DNA from: Caproicibacter sp047833665
GTDB taxonomy: Bacteria; Bacillota; Clostridia; Oscillospirales; Acutalibacteraceae
Direction of reading: 5' to 3'
NCBI GenBank assembly: GCA_047833665.1
Contig: CP181261.1
Location: 558,001 to 622,000 of the forward strand
DNA: 64,000 bases
A program made the translations under genes and the position numbers. The stretch's first letter is position 1; each line of letters starts with the position of its first letter. The notes beneath the pieces were generated by a model. The model was not told the DNA's origin. It did not search any database and saw nothing but the letters and a program-made list of their open reading frames with translations. Of this stretch, positions 25,153-34,515 are shown in pieces.

Positions 25153-26014
25153 ATGCGAACAAACTTTTAATCCTGGGCATCGCCCGCATAGCGGCTCGGT
25201 ATCCTGCTTTCATGCAGGCGGGTATCTGTCCAAAAGCTAAAAGACCGTCCGTTTCCGGCAGGTCAGGGTCAAGTGTCATCTTTTCCCCGCGTGTGACACA
25301 CTCGCGCAGCCGATTTTCCATAATTGCAAGGGAATGTGATGCCACTTCAATAATATTAATTCTCTCCGGCATTTTGTAGTCTTCGGAAACATCCACAGCA
25401 AGGATGTTTTGTTCCCCTGCCGCTGCCAGCAAATCCACCGGCAAGACATCGGTTACACCTCCGTCCACCAGACACATGTTTTTCATAATTTTTGGCTGGA
25501 ACACAGCCGGAACGGCCGAAGTGGCCCGCATGGCGGCGGCAAGGCGCATTTTGTCTGTCCATTTTACGCGTGGCAACGGACAAATGCCTTTTAATGTGTT
25601 GGTGCATGCGATAGTGTTGCCGGAAATGAGATCCACAGAAGGAATCACAACGCGCATCTGCAATTCTGAAAGCCATTTGCCCCCGGTTTTGTGGTATAAG
25701 TAATGTTCCAGACGATTTCCTTTCAAAAGTCCGGACAAAGACGGAGGATTATGAATCAGCAGGCTGGGAATCAAGGTAATCATGCCGGGAATATCCGGGT
25801 CAAACAGTGAAGGACCGTACCGCGTCAATTCCAAAACAACCTTTTTAAGCTGCGGCGCTTTCCAACCGGCAGCGTAAAGCCCTGCCACGATGCCCCCGGC
25901 GCTGGTGCCGGCAATGGACCGCGGATATAGGCCGTTTTCCTCCAGCGCAAGAAGCACGCCAACATGAGCCGCCCCTCTCACCCCGCCTCCGGCCAGCGCA
26001 ATTCCAAAAGGCAT
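25151..26014 (-). CDS. Patatin-like phospholipase family protein
   Basis: 287 residues of the bacterial RssA/YlbK type. The oxyanion hole is GIALAGGGVRGAAHVGVL, the nucleophile Ser is in GTSAGG (about residue 43), and the catalytic Asp is in LVDGGVTDVLPVDLL. There is no signal peptide, so it is probably a cytoplasmic serine hydrolase acting on membrane lipids; its substrate is unknown. ATG 26014 follows AAAGGAGAG by 8 nt; the 26 upstream codons in the open frame lack an SD and homology. Confidence 0.9.
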   Translation of the reverse strand: MPFGIALAGGGVRGAAHVGVLLALEENGLYPRSIAGTSAGGIVAGLYAAGWKAPQLKKVVLELTRYGPSLFDPDIPGMITLIPSLLIHNPPSLSGLLKGNRLEHYLYHKTGGKWLSELQMRVVIPSVDLISGNTIACTNTLKGICPLPRVKWTDKMRLAAAMRATSAVPAVFQPKIMKNMCLVDGGVTDVLPVDLLAAAGEQNILAVDVSEDYKMPERINIIEVASHSLAIMENRLRECVTRGEKMTLDPDLPETDGLLAFGQIPACMKAGYRAAMRAMPRIKSLFA

Positions 26015-26170
26015 ATTTTCGGCTCTCCTTTCTAACATATTGGGCCTGTTAGATACTATGAGGAAAACCTTTTGGAGGTGAAAAACGGTCAATTACCACA
26101 ATGTTATTGATTTTTAAGGAAAATTAAGGTAATATATTACATAAATGAATGGCCATAAGAAGGGATTTAT

Positions 26171-26854
26171 ATGAAAATAGAAGCAGTAACTTCAACGCAA
26201 TATCAGTCGGCTCCGGCGGAACAAACGGTTGCACCGCAGAGCGGATTTGCTGCGCTTATGAAAAGCGAAGTACTTAAAAACAGCGAACAGGGACTAGATG
26301 ATATTTTCAAGCGTGCATCCCAAACGTATAACGTGCCCGAAAATCTGCTGAAAGCTGTTGCAAAGGCAGAATCCGGGTTTCGGGCAGATGCGGTTTCACA
26401 CTGCGGTGCGCAGGGCATTATGCAGTTGATGCCGTCCACGGCGCAGTCCCTTGGCGTGACGGATGCATTTGACCCCGAGCAGAACATCATGGGAGGAGCA
26501 AAATATCTCAGCTCTCTTCTAAGCCGCTACGGTGATACAAAATTGGCACTTGCAGCCTATAATGCGGGAAGCGGCAATGTGGACAAATACGGCGGAATTC
26601 CGCCGTTTGAGGAAACACAGAAGTATGTAGAGAAAGTATTGTCATATGCCGGGGAAGATGTGGCAGTTCCGGCTTTGCAGGAAGGTTCCAACACAGTATC
26701 CGGTGTTTTTGATGCGTTGCCTTCAATTTCGTTTACTATAGAGGACTACAGGAAATTTATTGAACTTTTTGTGCAGCAGCTTATGGAGAATACCCTTTCG
26801 CTTTCAGAAGAAGAGGATGACCGGTACGCGGGACAGAGCATTTTTCTCATGTGA
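26171..26854 (+). CDS. SLT-domain lytic transglycosylase-like protein
   Basis: 227 residues. An SLT/GEWL domain spans about 40-155: the catalytic Glu is in LKAVAKAESGFRADAVS, followed by GAQGIMQLMPSTAQSLGV, DPEQNIMGGAKYLSSLL and LALAAYNAGSGNV. The enzyme family cleaves peptidoglycan glycan strands. No signal peptide or membrane anchor is visible: the N terminus is Gln/Ala-rich and polar. That resembles flagellar or phage-associated SLT proteins, but no flagellar or phage gene is nearby. AAGAAGGG precedes the ATG. Confidence 0.85.
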   Translation: MKIEAVTSTQYQSAPAEQTVAPQSGFAALMKSEVLKNSEQGLDDIFKRASQTYNVPENLLKAVAKAESGFRADAVSHCGAQGIMQLMPSTAQSLGVTDAFDPEQNIMGGAKYLSSLLSRYGDTKLALAAYNAGSGNVDKYGGIPPFEETQKYVEKVLSYAGEDVAVPALQEGSNTVSGVFDALPSISFTIEDYRKFIELFVQQLMENTLSLSEEEDDRYAGQSIFLM

Positions 26855-26930
26855 TTTTCATGATCGCTTTAAACCTTCCTAATAAATACCGGCTAGTCTG
26901 GAATTAGGAAGCAGGAAGCGAGGAGGAGAA

Positions 26931-27612
26931 ATGGCAGGGGAAAGGGTTCTGATTATTGACGATGACCGCAACAGCGTTCGTTTTCTTCAACTGGAGCTAG
27001 AGCACGAGGGATATCGGGTTGAAAAAGAATACGATGGGCTGCAGGGGCTGCAGCGTGCAAAACAGGAACAGTTCGACATTATTCTGCTTGACATTATGCT
27101 TCCCGGTATGGACGGAATGAAAGTCCTGCACAAAATCCGACAAATTTCGGATACGCCTGTTATCATGCTCACAGCAAAAGATGCCGTCAGCGATAAGGTG
27201 CAGGGACTTGACGGCGGTGCAGACGAAACCGTTTGCCATAGAAGAGCTGCTTGCCCGCATGCGTGTGGCGCTGAAAAAACACGGAGCTGTTCCCTCGGAG
27301 AGAAAAGATATCATTACAATCGGCAAGCTTTCGGTGAACCGTTCCGCACGCGAGGCCAGTTACGAAGGACAGCCCATTCAACTGACCAAGCGTGAATTTG
27401 ATCTTCTCTGTTATTTGATGGAAAACCATGATATTGTCTGTTCCAGAGACACGCTGATGGACAAGGTGTGGGAGTATCATTTTAGCGGAGAGACAAATTT
27501 GGTGGATGTTTATATTCGCTATTTGCGCAATAAAATTGATTACCGGTTTCATGTTGATCTAATCCGCACAATTCGGGGAGTGGGCTATATTATTAAATCC
27601 GATGAAAGTTAG
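26931..27612 (+). pseudogene. OmpR-family response regulator, frameshifted by an apparent 11-bp deletion
   Basis: Two overlapping frames make one response regulator. The first (26931 on) holds the receiver: RVLIIDDDRNSV, phosphoacceptor Asp in DIILLDIMLPGMDG, VIMLTAKD. It should continue GADDYVTKPF, but the DNA reads GCAGACGAAACCG near 27220-27230, so D-Y-V-T is missing and the frame shifts. The second frame resumes KPFAIEELLARMRVALKK and a winged helix (TKREFDLLCYLMENHDIV, VDVYIRYLRNKID, IRGVGYIIKS). Loss between two GACG copies would explain it. An assembly error is the alternative. SD GAGGAGG precedes the ATG. Confidence 0.85.
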
Positions 27613-28987
27613 AATATTTAACCGCCGCGGTACCGAGGCAAGGAACATTCGGATTTCCTTTGCCTTTAAAACCGCGGCAGTTTATACGCTTCTTTTCAGT
27701 TTGATTCTGGCGGCAGTTGTGGCCGGATTGACCGGTGCCTATACGGCTTATACCGTGCGTTCGCAGAATTTAGATAAGCTGATTGCATTTGTAGCCGCAC
27801 GTTATGAGCGGCCGAACCTGCCAAGACCGGCCGATTCCGATTCAAACCGCCTGTTGGCACCCGATGCCGAATTAGGGACGGGTATGGAAAGTTTTGCCGA
27901 GGCAAACCAAATATATATTGAAATAAAAGATATGGACACGGGGACAACTTTGTCCTATGGGGATCCCAGCCTTGATATAGCGGAGCATATGAGTGCTGTT
28001 CGCAGGATCAATACACCTGCCCGTCATATGACGATTCGGGTGGTCAGCAGTGAAAATCTGGGATTTGCCGGGATGTCCGTCGGTATGTTTCTTTTGCTGA
28101 TGACTCTGCTGCTTCTCTGCTCTGCGGTCATCGGCGGTTTTTTAATTCGCAAGATGCTTCGTCCTGTTTATGATATGACAAGAACGGTGCGTTCCATTAC
28201 AGCCAATGATTTGAGCACGCGGATTGACACGGTGAATTCCCATGACGAGTTTCGGGAGCTTGCCGAAACGTTTAATGAGATGCTGGACCGCATTCAGGAT
28301 TCATATGAAAAACAGAATCGCTTTGTGTCGGATGCTTCCCATGAACTTCGCACACCGCTTTCCGTTGTAAGCGGTTATGCGAATCTGCTGCGGCGGTGGG
28401 GAAGCAAAGATCCGGATGTTCTAGCCGAATCCGTGGATAAAATTATTGAAGAAACCGACAATATGCAGCAACTGGTGGAACGTTTGCTGTTTTTAACGCG
28501 TGCGGACAGAAAAACACAAAATGTTCATTTTGAAGAAGTCAATCTCACGGAAATGATGCGGGAAATCATGGAGGATACTCGTATGATTGACGAGGAGCAT
28601 ATCATTTCCGAGGAGATTCAAGATCATGTGTTTTTGACAGCGGACCGCGCACTGTTAAAACAGGCTGTGCGCGCAATGATTGACAACAGCATTAAGTACA
28701 CGCCGCCGGGCGGAACAATTTCCGTGTCCTGCCGACGGCTGGATGACCATGCCGAACTAAAAGTTTCAGATACCGGTATTGGTATTGCTCAAAAGGATCT
28801 GCCTTATATCTTTGACCGATTTTACAAAGCGGATGCGGCACGCACCCGAGGCAAGGGTTCTACGGGTTTGGGGCTTTCCATTGCAAAATGGATTGTTGAG
28901 CGTCACGGCGGAACAATACGGGTGGAAAGTCAGCCGGGCTGTGGAACAACATTTACTGTCTGTTTACCCATGCGGCAGGGACAATGA
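27602..28987 (+). CDS. Two-component sensor histidine kinase
   Basis: 461 residues. TM1 (about 24-48), an extracellular sensor of some 110 residues, TM2 (about 158-182), a HAMP linker (LRPVYDMTRTVRSITANDL), HisKA with the phospho-His in VSDASHELRTPLSVVSG, and an HATPase domain with AMIDNSIKYTPPGG (N box), VSDTGIGIAQKDLPYIFDRF (G1/F) and GSTGLGLSIAKWIVERHGG (G2). It resembles ArlS/CusS-type kinases. It overlaps the broken response regulator by 11 nt and has no SD of its own, so coupling to the regulator would normally drive its translation. Confidence 0.92.
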   Translation: MKVRIFNRRGTEARNIRISFAFKTAAVYTLLFSLILAAVVAGLTGAYTAYTVRSQNLDKLIAFVAARYERPNLPRPADSDSNRLLAPDAELGTGMESFAEANQIYIEIKDMDTGTTLSYGDPSLDIAEHMSAVRRINTPARHMTIRVVSSENLGFAGMSVGMFLLLMTLLLLCSAVIGGFLIRKMLRPVYDMTRTVRSITANDLSTRIDTVNSHDEFRELAETFNEMLDRIQDSYEKQNRFVSDASHELRTPLSVVSGYANLLRRWGSKDPDVLAESVDKIIEETDNMQQLVERLLFLTRADRKTQNVHFEEVNLTEMMREIMEDTRMIDEEHIISEEIQDHVFLTADRALLKQAVRAMIDNSIKYTPPGGTISVSCRRLDDHAELKVSDTGIGIAQKDLPYIFDRFYKADAARTRGKGSTGLGLSIAKWIVERHGGTIRVESQPGCGTTFTVCLPMRQGQ

Positions 28988-28990
28988 CAT

Positions 28991-29027
28991 AACAATATTC
29001 CCCCGGCATTGCCGGGGGAATATTGTT
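28991..29027. terminator. Long convergent hairpin
   Basis: A perfect 17-bp stem, AACAATATTCCCCCGGC (28991-29007) with its complement at 29011-29027, loop ATT. It sits between two converging genes, but the T-tract is weak. Confidence 0.6.
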
Positions 29028-29032
29028 AACGG

Positions 29033-31759
29033 TTAAAATAAATGACTGATGGTGTTTGCGGCTTTGTTCCAGACGGAGCGAATCCAGCCCAAGACTCGGA
29101 AACCCGAATTTTCGGAATCTGCCACAGCTTCAACAACTGGAGTCTCATTGCTTTCCGGTTCTTCAATTTCCGCTGTTTTATAGACGAATTTCACGCGGGT
29201 CTCCGCGCCGTCCGCAGCTTCCGTGAAAATTTTGTACTGCTCGGAAAGGTCGATATATGCGTCTTTTTTGTCCATAAGAGTCGTTATGTTGTCCACTGTA
29301 CCCTCATCTATGAAGTCGTCCAGTTTGGTAAAGGTATCGTTAAACAGAGAAACGGTATCCGGCTGTGTGGTGAGTCGGAAAATTTCCATGATATCTCTGT
29401 GATTGCGAATATCGTCTTCCATTTTTGTCAGAACCGCAGTTGTTTGTGGCATCTTATGCAGACTTGCGTTTACCGTCGGTTCATCCAATTCTGCTTTAAT
29501 TGCATCCAATATCGGACGAGAATCATCCCAATCGGCCAATAGGTCGGGTATCATGCTGCGGAAATTTTTGATTTTTGGGTCGTCATTTAGGTCAATAAGG
29601 TCGCGAAGAATGGAAATATTGTCTTTGTTATCATCCATATCGGTTTTCATATCTCTTAACTTTTTGGCCCAAGTAATCAGATAGTCCATATCATCTTTGT
29701 CCAGCAGGAGATCTTTTGCATCGTCAAAATCGTCTTCAAGGTCGGATAATTCATCTTCATCCAAATCGTCTAAATCATCCTGCAGGTCATCAATATATCC
29801 CTTTATGTGTCCAATGTTGGCAAGTGCAGCAGTCAGTTTTGATGTATAGTCGCTGCCAAGTTCATCTTCCAGACTGTCTTGCAAGTCGGCCGAATTAGAA
29901 AGCAGGTCATTTAAGGAATCCGTTAAATCGGGTGATAGTTTTTCTGCCAGCGGCGAAATAATTGCTGCACGTTCTTCGTCAGACAGCGTCCCCACAAGTG
30001 TCTCCAGTGCAGTTCTGACCTCAGAAGCAGGAATTACAGCGTCCGGATTTTCTGCCAAGATGGAAACTATTTCACTTGGCTGGATATTTTCCAAATTCGA
30101 AGCGGAAATTACGGCATCAGGATTGCTTTTCACAAAAGAATCTGCCAACTGCGCCATGATGGCGGATGCTGTTGTGCTCTGCATTGCATCAGAGGGCAGC
30201 GCTTTTGTCAATTCCATTAGATTGCTGACGCTGATGTTGCCGTCTTCATCAGCTTTGCTTTCAACGCTTTCAGCAATTAATTTCGGAAAATTTCGGGATA
30301 AGACGGATTGAAGCAGTGCTTCTACATCTTCCTTTTCCAGAGAAATGGAACTTTGTGACAAGCCCAGCGAAGCCATGGCTTCATTGAGTTCGCTCATGCT
30401 TTCCAATGTATCGGCCAGCGAATCCTGCACATCGGAATCGCTCAAGGCGGCCAGCGTGTCAAAATCCTCGTCGTCCAGACGGTGTATGATATGCTTTGCT
30501 TGTGTGAGTGCATCGTCTAAACGGTCATAGTTTTTATCGTAGTTGTCCAGAACATGGATGACGCGGTCCAGCTTGCCAATTTGGAATGTTTCAATCTCAT
30601 CATAATCTGCAAGCAATATTTTTGCTTTTTCGATGTTTTCATCGGTCAGGCGGTCGTTGAGCCCGCGGATTATTTCGTTGTCCAAGACATATTTTAAATC
30701 CGCTTTGTCGATATCCGATGTGACGCGGTCATACAGGCTGATATTCTCATCAGTCACATATTTCGGCATGATATCGAGTGCGGCGGTGTCAAGGTCATAA
30801 AAGTCGAACACATCATCGACAATCAAACGAGCCGCCGCAGTGCGGTCCGGATTGGTGAAAAGGGAACGAATTTCTTTATCCGGGTCCGCCTTTTCAATGT
30901 TATCCTGCATTTGGCTTAGTTTATCGAGGTCGTCCCTTAAATCGTCCAGACTGCCATCGCTGTCAAAGTCGTCCTCATTGGGAAGTTCGGGCGTTGCCAC
31001 AACGGCGATGGAACCCAGTGTGAAGTTTGTCGCATCCGCCGTAATTTCCAGACTTTCCGGCAAGTCAAGAGTATCTAAGCCTTTTACCCCGCAGTTTTTC
31101 AGGTCCAGACTTTCCGAAAGGCCCGGCATGCAAAGGAATGTGACGAATTGGTTATTGCCGTCGGAAATCACTTTTCCTTTGCTGACAGAAACATTTCGGA
31201 ACGTGTCAGAGGGAAGATTTGCAGTAACCACCGCTGTCATCGGCGTGTACATCACCACATCTTTTCCATTTACCTGAACTGTATGGGCATCCGTATTTTT
31301 TAGACTAACTGTGATTTTGACCTTGCCCGATTTTCCGGCAATCTCTTCCGGTGTAACGGTTTTGCCGTTTAGTTCATAAGAAACATTGACCTCAAGCGGA
31401 GTGGGCTTCGAGGTTGTTCCTTGGTAATAGATGTCGGCTCCATTTTCGCCGTCGCTATTTAGCACCCAAGTTAGGTTATCGCCTATTTTTTCGGGCTGCA
31501 CAGAAGATTTTACGTTTTTAATGTTTTCCAAATTGGATTTGTCCGGCAGTCTTACCACATTGGAATCCGTATGGAGCCAGTCGGAAACAGTGATGTTTTG
31601 CACTTGTCCCGTTGCGCTTAGATTTACATAAACCGTTTCATCCTTTTTGGTTGCTTCTGCGCTTACAGCGGCTGTCGCCGGTGAAGATACCGCGAAAATA
31701 ACAGCGAGAAGCAGGCAGCCGATTCGTCCGGCACGGGAATAAAATTGTTTTTTCATCAT
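29033..31759 (-). CDS. Large exported acidic protein of an MMPL operon
   Basis: 908 residues. A Sec signal peptide covers about 1-34 (hydrophobic IGCLLLAVIFAVSSPATAAVSA). Residues 35-250 are beta-rich with short repeats of the kind EVNVSYELNGKTV; 260-840 are long, Asp/Leu/Lys-rich helical segments likely to form coiled coils, for example DDLQDDLDDLDEDELSDLED. No C-terminal membrane anchor is seen. It follows the MMPL transporter by 27 bp. Similar proteins accompany MMPL transporters in Clostridia, so a periplasm-side partner role is plausible; the function is unknown. GGAGG precedes the first of two tandem ATGs. Confidence 0.8.
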   Translation of the reverse strand: MMKKQFYSRAGRIGCLLLAVIFAVSSPATAAVSAEATKKDETVYVNLSATGQVQNITVSDWLHTDSNVVRLPDKSNLENIKNVKSSVQPEKIGDNLTWVLNSDGENGADIYYQGTTSKPTPLEVNVSYELNGKTVTPEEIAGKSGKVKITVSLKNTDAHTVQVNGKDVVMYTPMTAVVTANLPSDTFRNVSVSKGKVISDGNNQFVTFLCMPGLSESLDLKNCGVKGLDTLDLPESLEITADATNFTLGSIAVVATPELPNEDDFDSDGSLDDLRDDLDKLSQMQDNIEKADPDKEIRSLFTNPDRTAAARLIVDDVFDFYDLDTAALDIMPKYVTDENISLYDRVTSDIDKADLKYVLDNEIIRGLNDRLTDENIEKAKILLADYDEIETFQIGKLDRVIHVLDNYDKNYDRLDDALTQAKHIIHRLDDEDFDTLAALSDSDVQDSLADTLESMSELNEAMASLGLSQSSISLEKEDVEALLQSVLSRNFPKLIAESVESKADEDGNISVSNLMELTKALPSDAMQSTTASAIMAQLADSFVKSNPDAVISASNLENIQPSEIVSILAENPDAVIPASEVRTALETLVGTLSDEERAAIISPLAEKLSPDLTDSLNDLLSNSADLQDSLEDELGSDYTSKLTAALANIGHIKGYIDDLQDDLDDLDEDELSDLEDDFDDAKDLLLDKDDMDYLITWAKKLRDMKTDMDDNKDNISILRDLIDLNDDPKIKNFRSMIPDLLADWDDSRPILDAIKAELDEPTVNASLHKMPQTTAVLTKMEDDIRNHRDIMEIFRLTTQPDTVSLFNDTFTKLDDFIDEGTVDNITTLMDKKDAYIDLSEQYKIFTEAADGAETRVKFVYKTAEIEEPESNETPVVEAVADSENSGFRVLGWIRSVWNKAANTISHLF

Positions 31760-31786
31760 CAGAAGCCTCCTTTACCCAACAAATTG

Positions 31787-33853
31787 TTAATTGGTATCGA
31801 AATGGTAGCTGAACTTCTTAAGAAATGGCTCGGTTGCATATAAAACAGCGGGCAGTATGGCGATAATGATGATTGCGCTGATAATAGCACCGCGCGCGAG
31901 CATGGAGCAAATGTTTTGAATAATCCCCATTTTGGAAACCATCGAAACGCCGGTGGTTGCGCAGAAGAATACCAGCGAACTGGTGATAATGGAAGGAAAA
32001 GATGTGATGCTTGCCTCTTTTGCTGCTTCCATTCGGGTTTTGCCAGCCTTCAGTTCTTCTTGAAAACGTGTTGTCATCAAAATGGAGTAGTCTACGGTTG
32101 CACCTAACTGAACGCAATTAATCACAATGGGGGAAATAAACGAAATTACGGTTCCTGTCAAGTACGGAATTCCCAAATTCAGATAAATTGCCAATTCGAT
32201 CACAGCCACCAAAATGATAGGAACGGAGATCGATTTGAATACGATTGCAACAATTATCAGCATGAGCAAAATGGAAGCATAGCCTGTTACCGTAAAATCG
32301 CGGTCCGCAATTTCAACCAAATCTTTGGTCAAGGCCCCTTCTCCGGTCACCTGAGATGTGGGGTCATATTTTTTTGTGATTTTTGTAATTTGCTCAATTT
32401 GGGCGTTTTCCTTATCATCAGCGGCCGGATAGGTGGAATTAATCATAATAATTTCTCGGCCGTCTTTTTTGCAAATTTCTTTGATATCCTGCGGAATAAA
32501 GCTGTCCGGCACTGCCGGGCCGACGATATCGTCATATCCCAAAACGTTTTTTACGCCGTCGAGCTCTTTGATTTGTTCAATCATTTCTTTGGTCTTGTAT
32601 GCAGGAAGATTGTCATCGATGATGACAAAATGAGTTGTTGCCATATTGAACTCTTTTTTCAGTTTGTCGGTTGCCACCCGGGAATCCAACGTATCAGGTA
32701 AAGTTCGGTCAATATTGTAATACACATCGGTGTGTGCCTGCATATAAATCGCCGGACCAATCAGCAGCAGGGCGATGACAACCATCAATTTGCGGTGACG
32801 CATAATGGCATTAGCGCCGCGGTTAAATGGAGGAATCAGTGAGCGGTGCTTATATTTATGAATCGGGCGGTCAAACAGGAGAATCAGAGCCGGCAGCACG
32901 GTTACGGTGCTCAACACGCCGAGCACAACGCCTTTCATCATGACGATGCCAATATCTTTGCCGAGTGCAAGGTCCATAAAGCAAAGTGTAAGAAAGCCTG
33001 CAACCGTGGTCAGCGAGCTGCCCGCAAGGGAAAGAAACGTGCTTTGGATTGCGCTGGTCATTGCATCCCTTCTGTCGTCAAATTTTGGGAGTTCTTCGTC
33101 ATAGCGGTGGATGAGAAAAATGGAATAATCCATGGTAACGGCCAGCTGAAGAATGGCAGCGATTGCCTTAGTGATGTACGAAATTTCCCCAAGAAAGATA
33201 TTGGTGCCCATGTTGTAAAGAATGGCAAACCCGATACCTGCCAAAAAAACAAACGGGAGGAACCATGATTCCAGACTGAGTGTCATGATGACAAGGCACA
33301 GCGCACATGCCAATAAGACGTAAAAGGGCATCTCGCCGACAAGCAGATTTTTCATGTCCCTCTGTATCGCGGAAAATCCGCTAAGGTAACACTGTTTGTT
33401 CAGCAGCTTTTTAATATTTGTTATGGCATTGAACGTTTCTTCCGAGGAAGTGGAACCGTTGTAAGTAATCAGCATCATGGTGGAATTGTCGCTGTAAAAC
33501 ATCTCCCGTATTTTATCGGGAAGCATATCTTTTGGAACGCTTAAGTCCACCAAATCATCTACCCAAACGCAGTCGTTCACGCCGGGAACGGTTTTGATTT
33601 TTTCTTTTAAATCGGAGATATCACTTTCCGGCATGCCTTCAATGACCAGCATGGAAGTTGCTGCATCGTGAAATGTATTTTCCAGAACGTCCTCTCCTTT
33701 GACGGAATCCAGATCTTTCGGTAGGTAGGACAGAATGTCGTAATTAACCTTTGTTTTTATGTAGCCAAGGAGACTTGGAATCAGGAGTAATACGGCAATG
33801 ATGGTCACCACCGATGGGTGACGCGTTAGTATTTTTGCAAATTTGGAAAGCAA
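31787..33853 (-). CDS. MMPL/RND-family transporter
   Basis: About 688 residues with the two-half RND layout: TM1, a large external domain (about 40-175), a five-TM bundle (TIFLAGIG to PALILLF region), TM7, a second external domain, and a second five-TM bundle. AVTMDYSIFLIHRYDEE and LGATVDYSILMTTRFQEE are the conserved TM4/TM10 segments with their Asp residues, expected to relay protons. Substrates are probably lipids or hydrophobic compounds (inference). TTG 33853 has GGAGAG 8 nt upstream; ATG 33883 adds ten residues without an SD. Confidence 0.9.
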   Translation of the reverse strand: MLSKFAKILTRHPSVVTIIAVLLLIPSLLGYIKTKVNYDILSYLPKDLDSVKGEDVLENTFHDAATSMLVIEGMPESDISDLKEKIKTVPGVNDCVWVDDLVDLSVPKDMLPDKIREMFYSDNSTMMLITYNGSTSSEETFNAITNIKKLLNKQCYLSGFSAIQRDMKNLLVGEMPFYVLLACALCLVIMTLSLESWFLPFVFLAGIGFAILYNMGTNIFLGEISYITKAIAAILQLAVTMDYSIFLIHRYDEELPKFDDRRDAMTSAIQSTFLSLAGSSLTTVAGFLTLCFMDLALGKDIGIVMMKGVVLGVLSTVTVLPALILLFDRPIHKYKHRSLIPPFNRGANAIMRHRKLMVVIALLLIGPAIYMQAHTDVYYNIDRTLPDTLDSRVATDKLKKEFNMATTHFVIIDDNLPAYKTKEMIEQIKELDGVKNVLGYDDIVGPAVPDSFIPQDIKEICKKDGREIIMINSTYPAADDKENAQIEQITKITKKYDPTSQVTGEGALTKDLVEIADRDFTVTGYASILLMLIIVAIVFKSISVPIILVAVIELAIYLNLGIPYLTGTVISFISPIVINCVQLGATVDYSILMTTRFQEELKAGKTRMEAAKEASITSFPSIITSSLVFFCATTGVSMVSKMGIIQNICSMLARGAIISAIIIIAILPAVLYATEPFLKKFSYHFDTN

Positions 33854-33913
33854 TCGGCATCTCTCCGTTTCCTGTTTATGCAATAATAATTAGCTGAATT
33901 TTTGGAGAAACGT

Positions 33914-34492
33914 TCAGGCCAGAATTTGTTCAATGGAACGATAAAGCTCCGGACGAATCTCTTCAAATTCATAAGGCATTTTCATAATAATGGAGCTATA
34001 ACAGACGGCCCCCACCATGCAGACAATTAGGTAGAGCCGTTGACCGGCCGTGTCACTGGTCCCGCCGTTGAGCATAAAATTCTCAATAAATTCATGGCGC
34101 ACATCTTCCAGTTCCGTGCAGTGAAATAAGTGCTCAAACAGAGTGGGGGACAGGTTTTTAAATATCAGTTCCAAAAAGCGAGTATCATTTCGGAATGCAT
34201 GAATCAAGGAATCTACGAAAAAGATGACACTTTCATGAAAACTGAGGGATTGTTCTTCTTGTTTTGCTGCCAGCGCTTTCATGGTTTTATCCAGCAAGAC
34301 AGACGTTTTTCTCAGAATGATCTTATCCACAAGATCGTACTTATCCCGGCAGTACAGGTAAAAAGTTCCCTTTGCCATACCGGCGCGGCGTACAATTTCA
34401 TCCACAACGGTAGCGTGAACGCCTTTGGATGTAAAAAGCTCATATGCCGCATCGTACAGCCGTGACATTTTCTTTTTTTTATTTTCAAACAC
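33914..34492 (-). CDS. TetR/AcrR family transcriptional regulator
   Basis: About 192 residues. The HTH at about 10-55 reads LYDAAYELFTSKGVHATVVDEIVRRAGMAKGT in sum, followed by the YCRDKYDLVDKIIL helix; the C-terminal ligand domain is not specific. It is the first gene of the tetR-MMPL-exported protein set. GTG 34492 lies just after GGGAGG; ATG 34504 and ATG 34468 are alternatives. The gene's own promoter and two palindromes lie beyond the IS at 35729-35789, so natural autoregulation has probably been broken. Confidence 0.88.
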   Translation of the reverse strand: MFENKKKKMSRLYDAAYELFTSKGVHATVVDEIVRRAGMAKGTFYLYCRDKYDLVDKIILRKTSVLLDKTMKALAAKQEEQSLSFHESVIFFVDSLIHAFRNDTRFLELIFKNLSPTLFEHLFHCTELEDVRHEFIENFMLNGGTSDTAGQRLYLIVCMVGAVCYSSIIMKMPYEFEEIRPELYRSIEQILA

Positions 34493-34506
34493 TTTTCCTC
34501 CCATAG

Positions 34507-34515
34507 ATGTCTCAC
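34507..34515. repeat. Left target duplication of IS6-like copy A
   Basis: ATGTCTCAC, repeated at 35706-35714 on the other side of the element. Confidence 0.75.
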
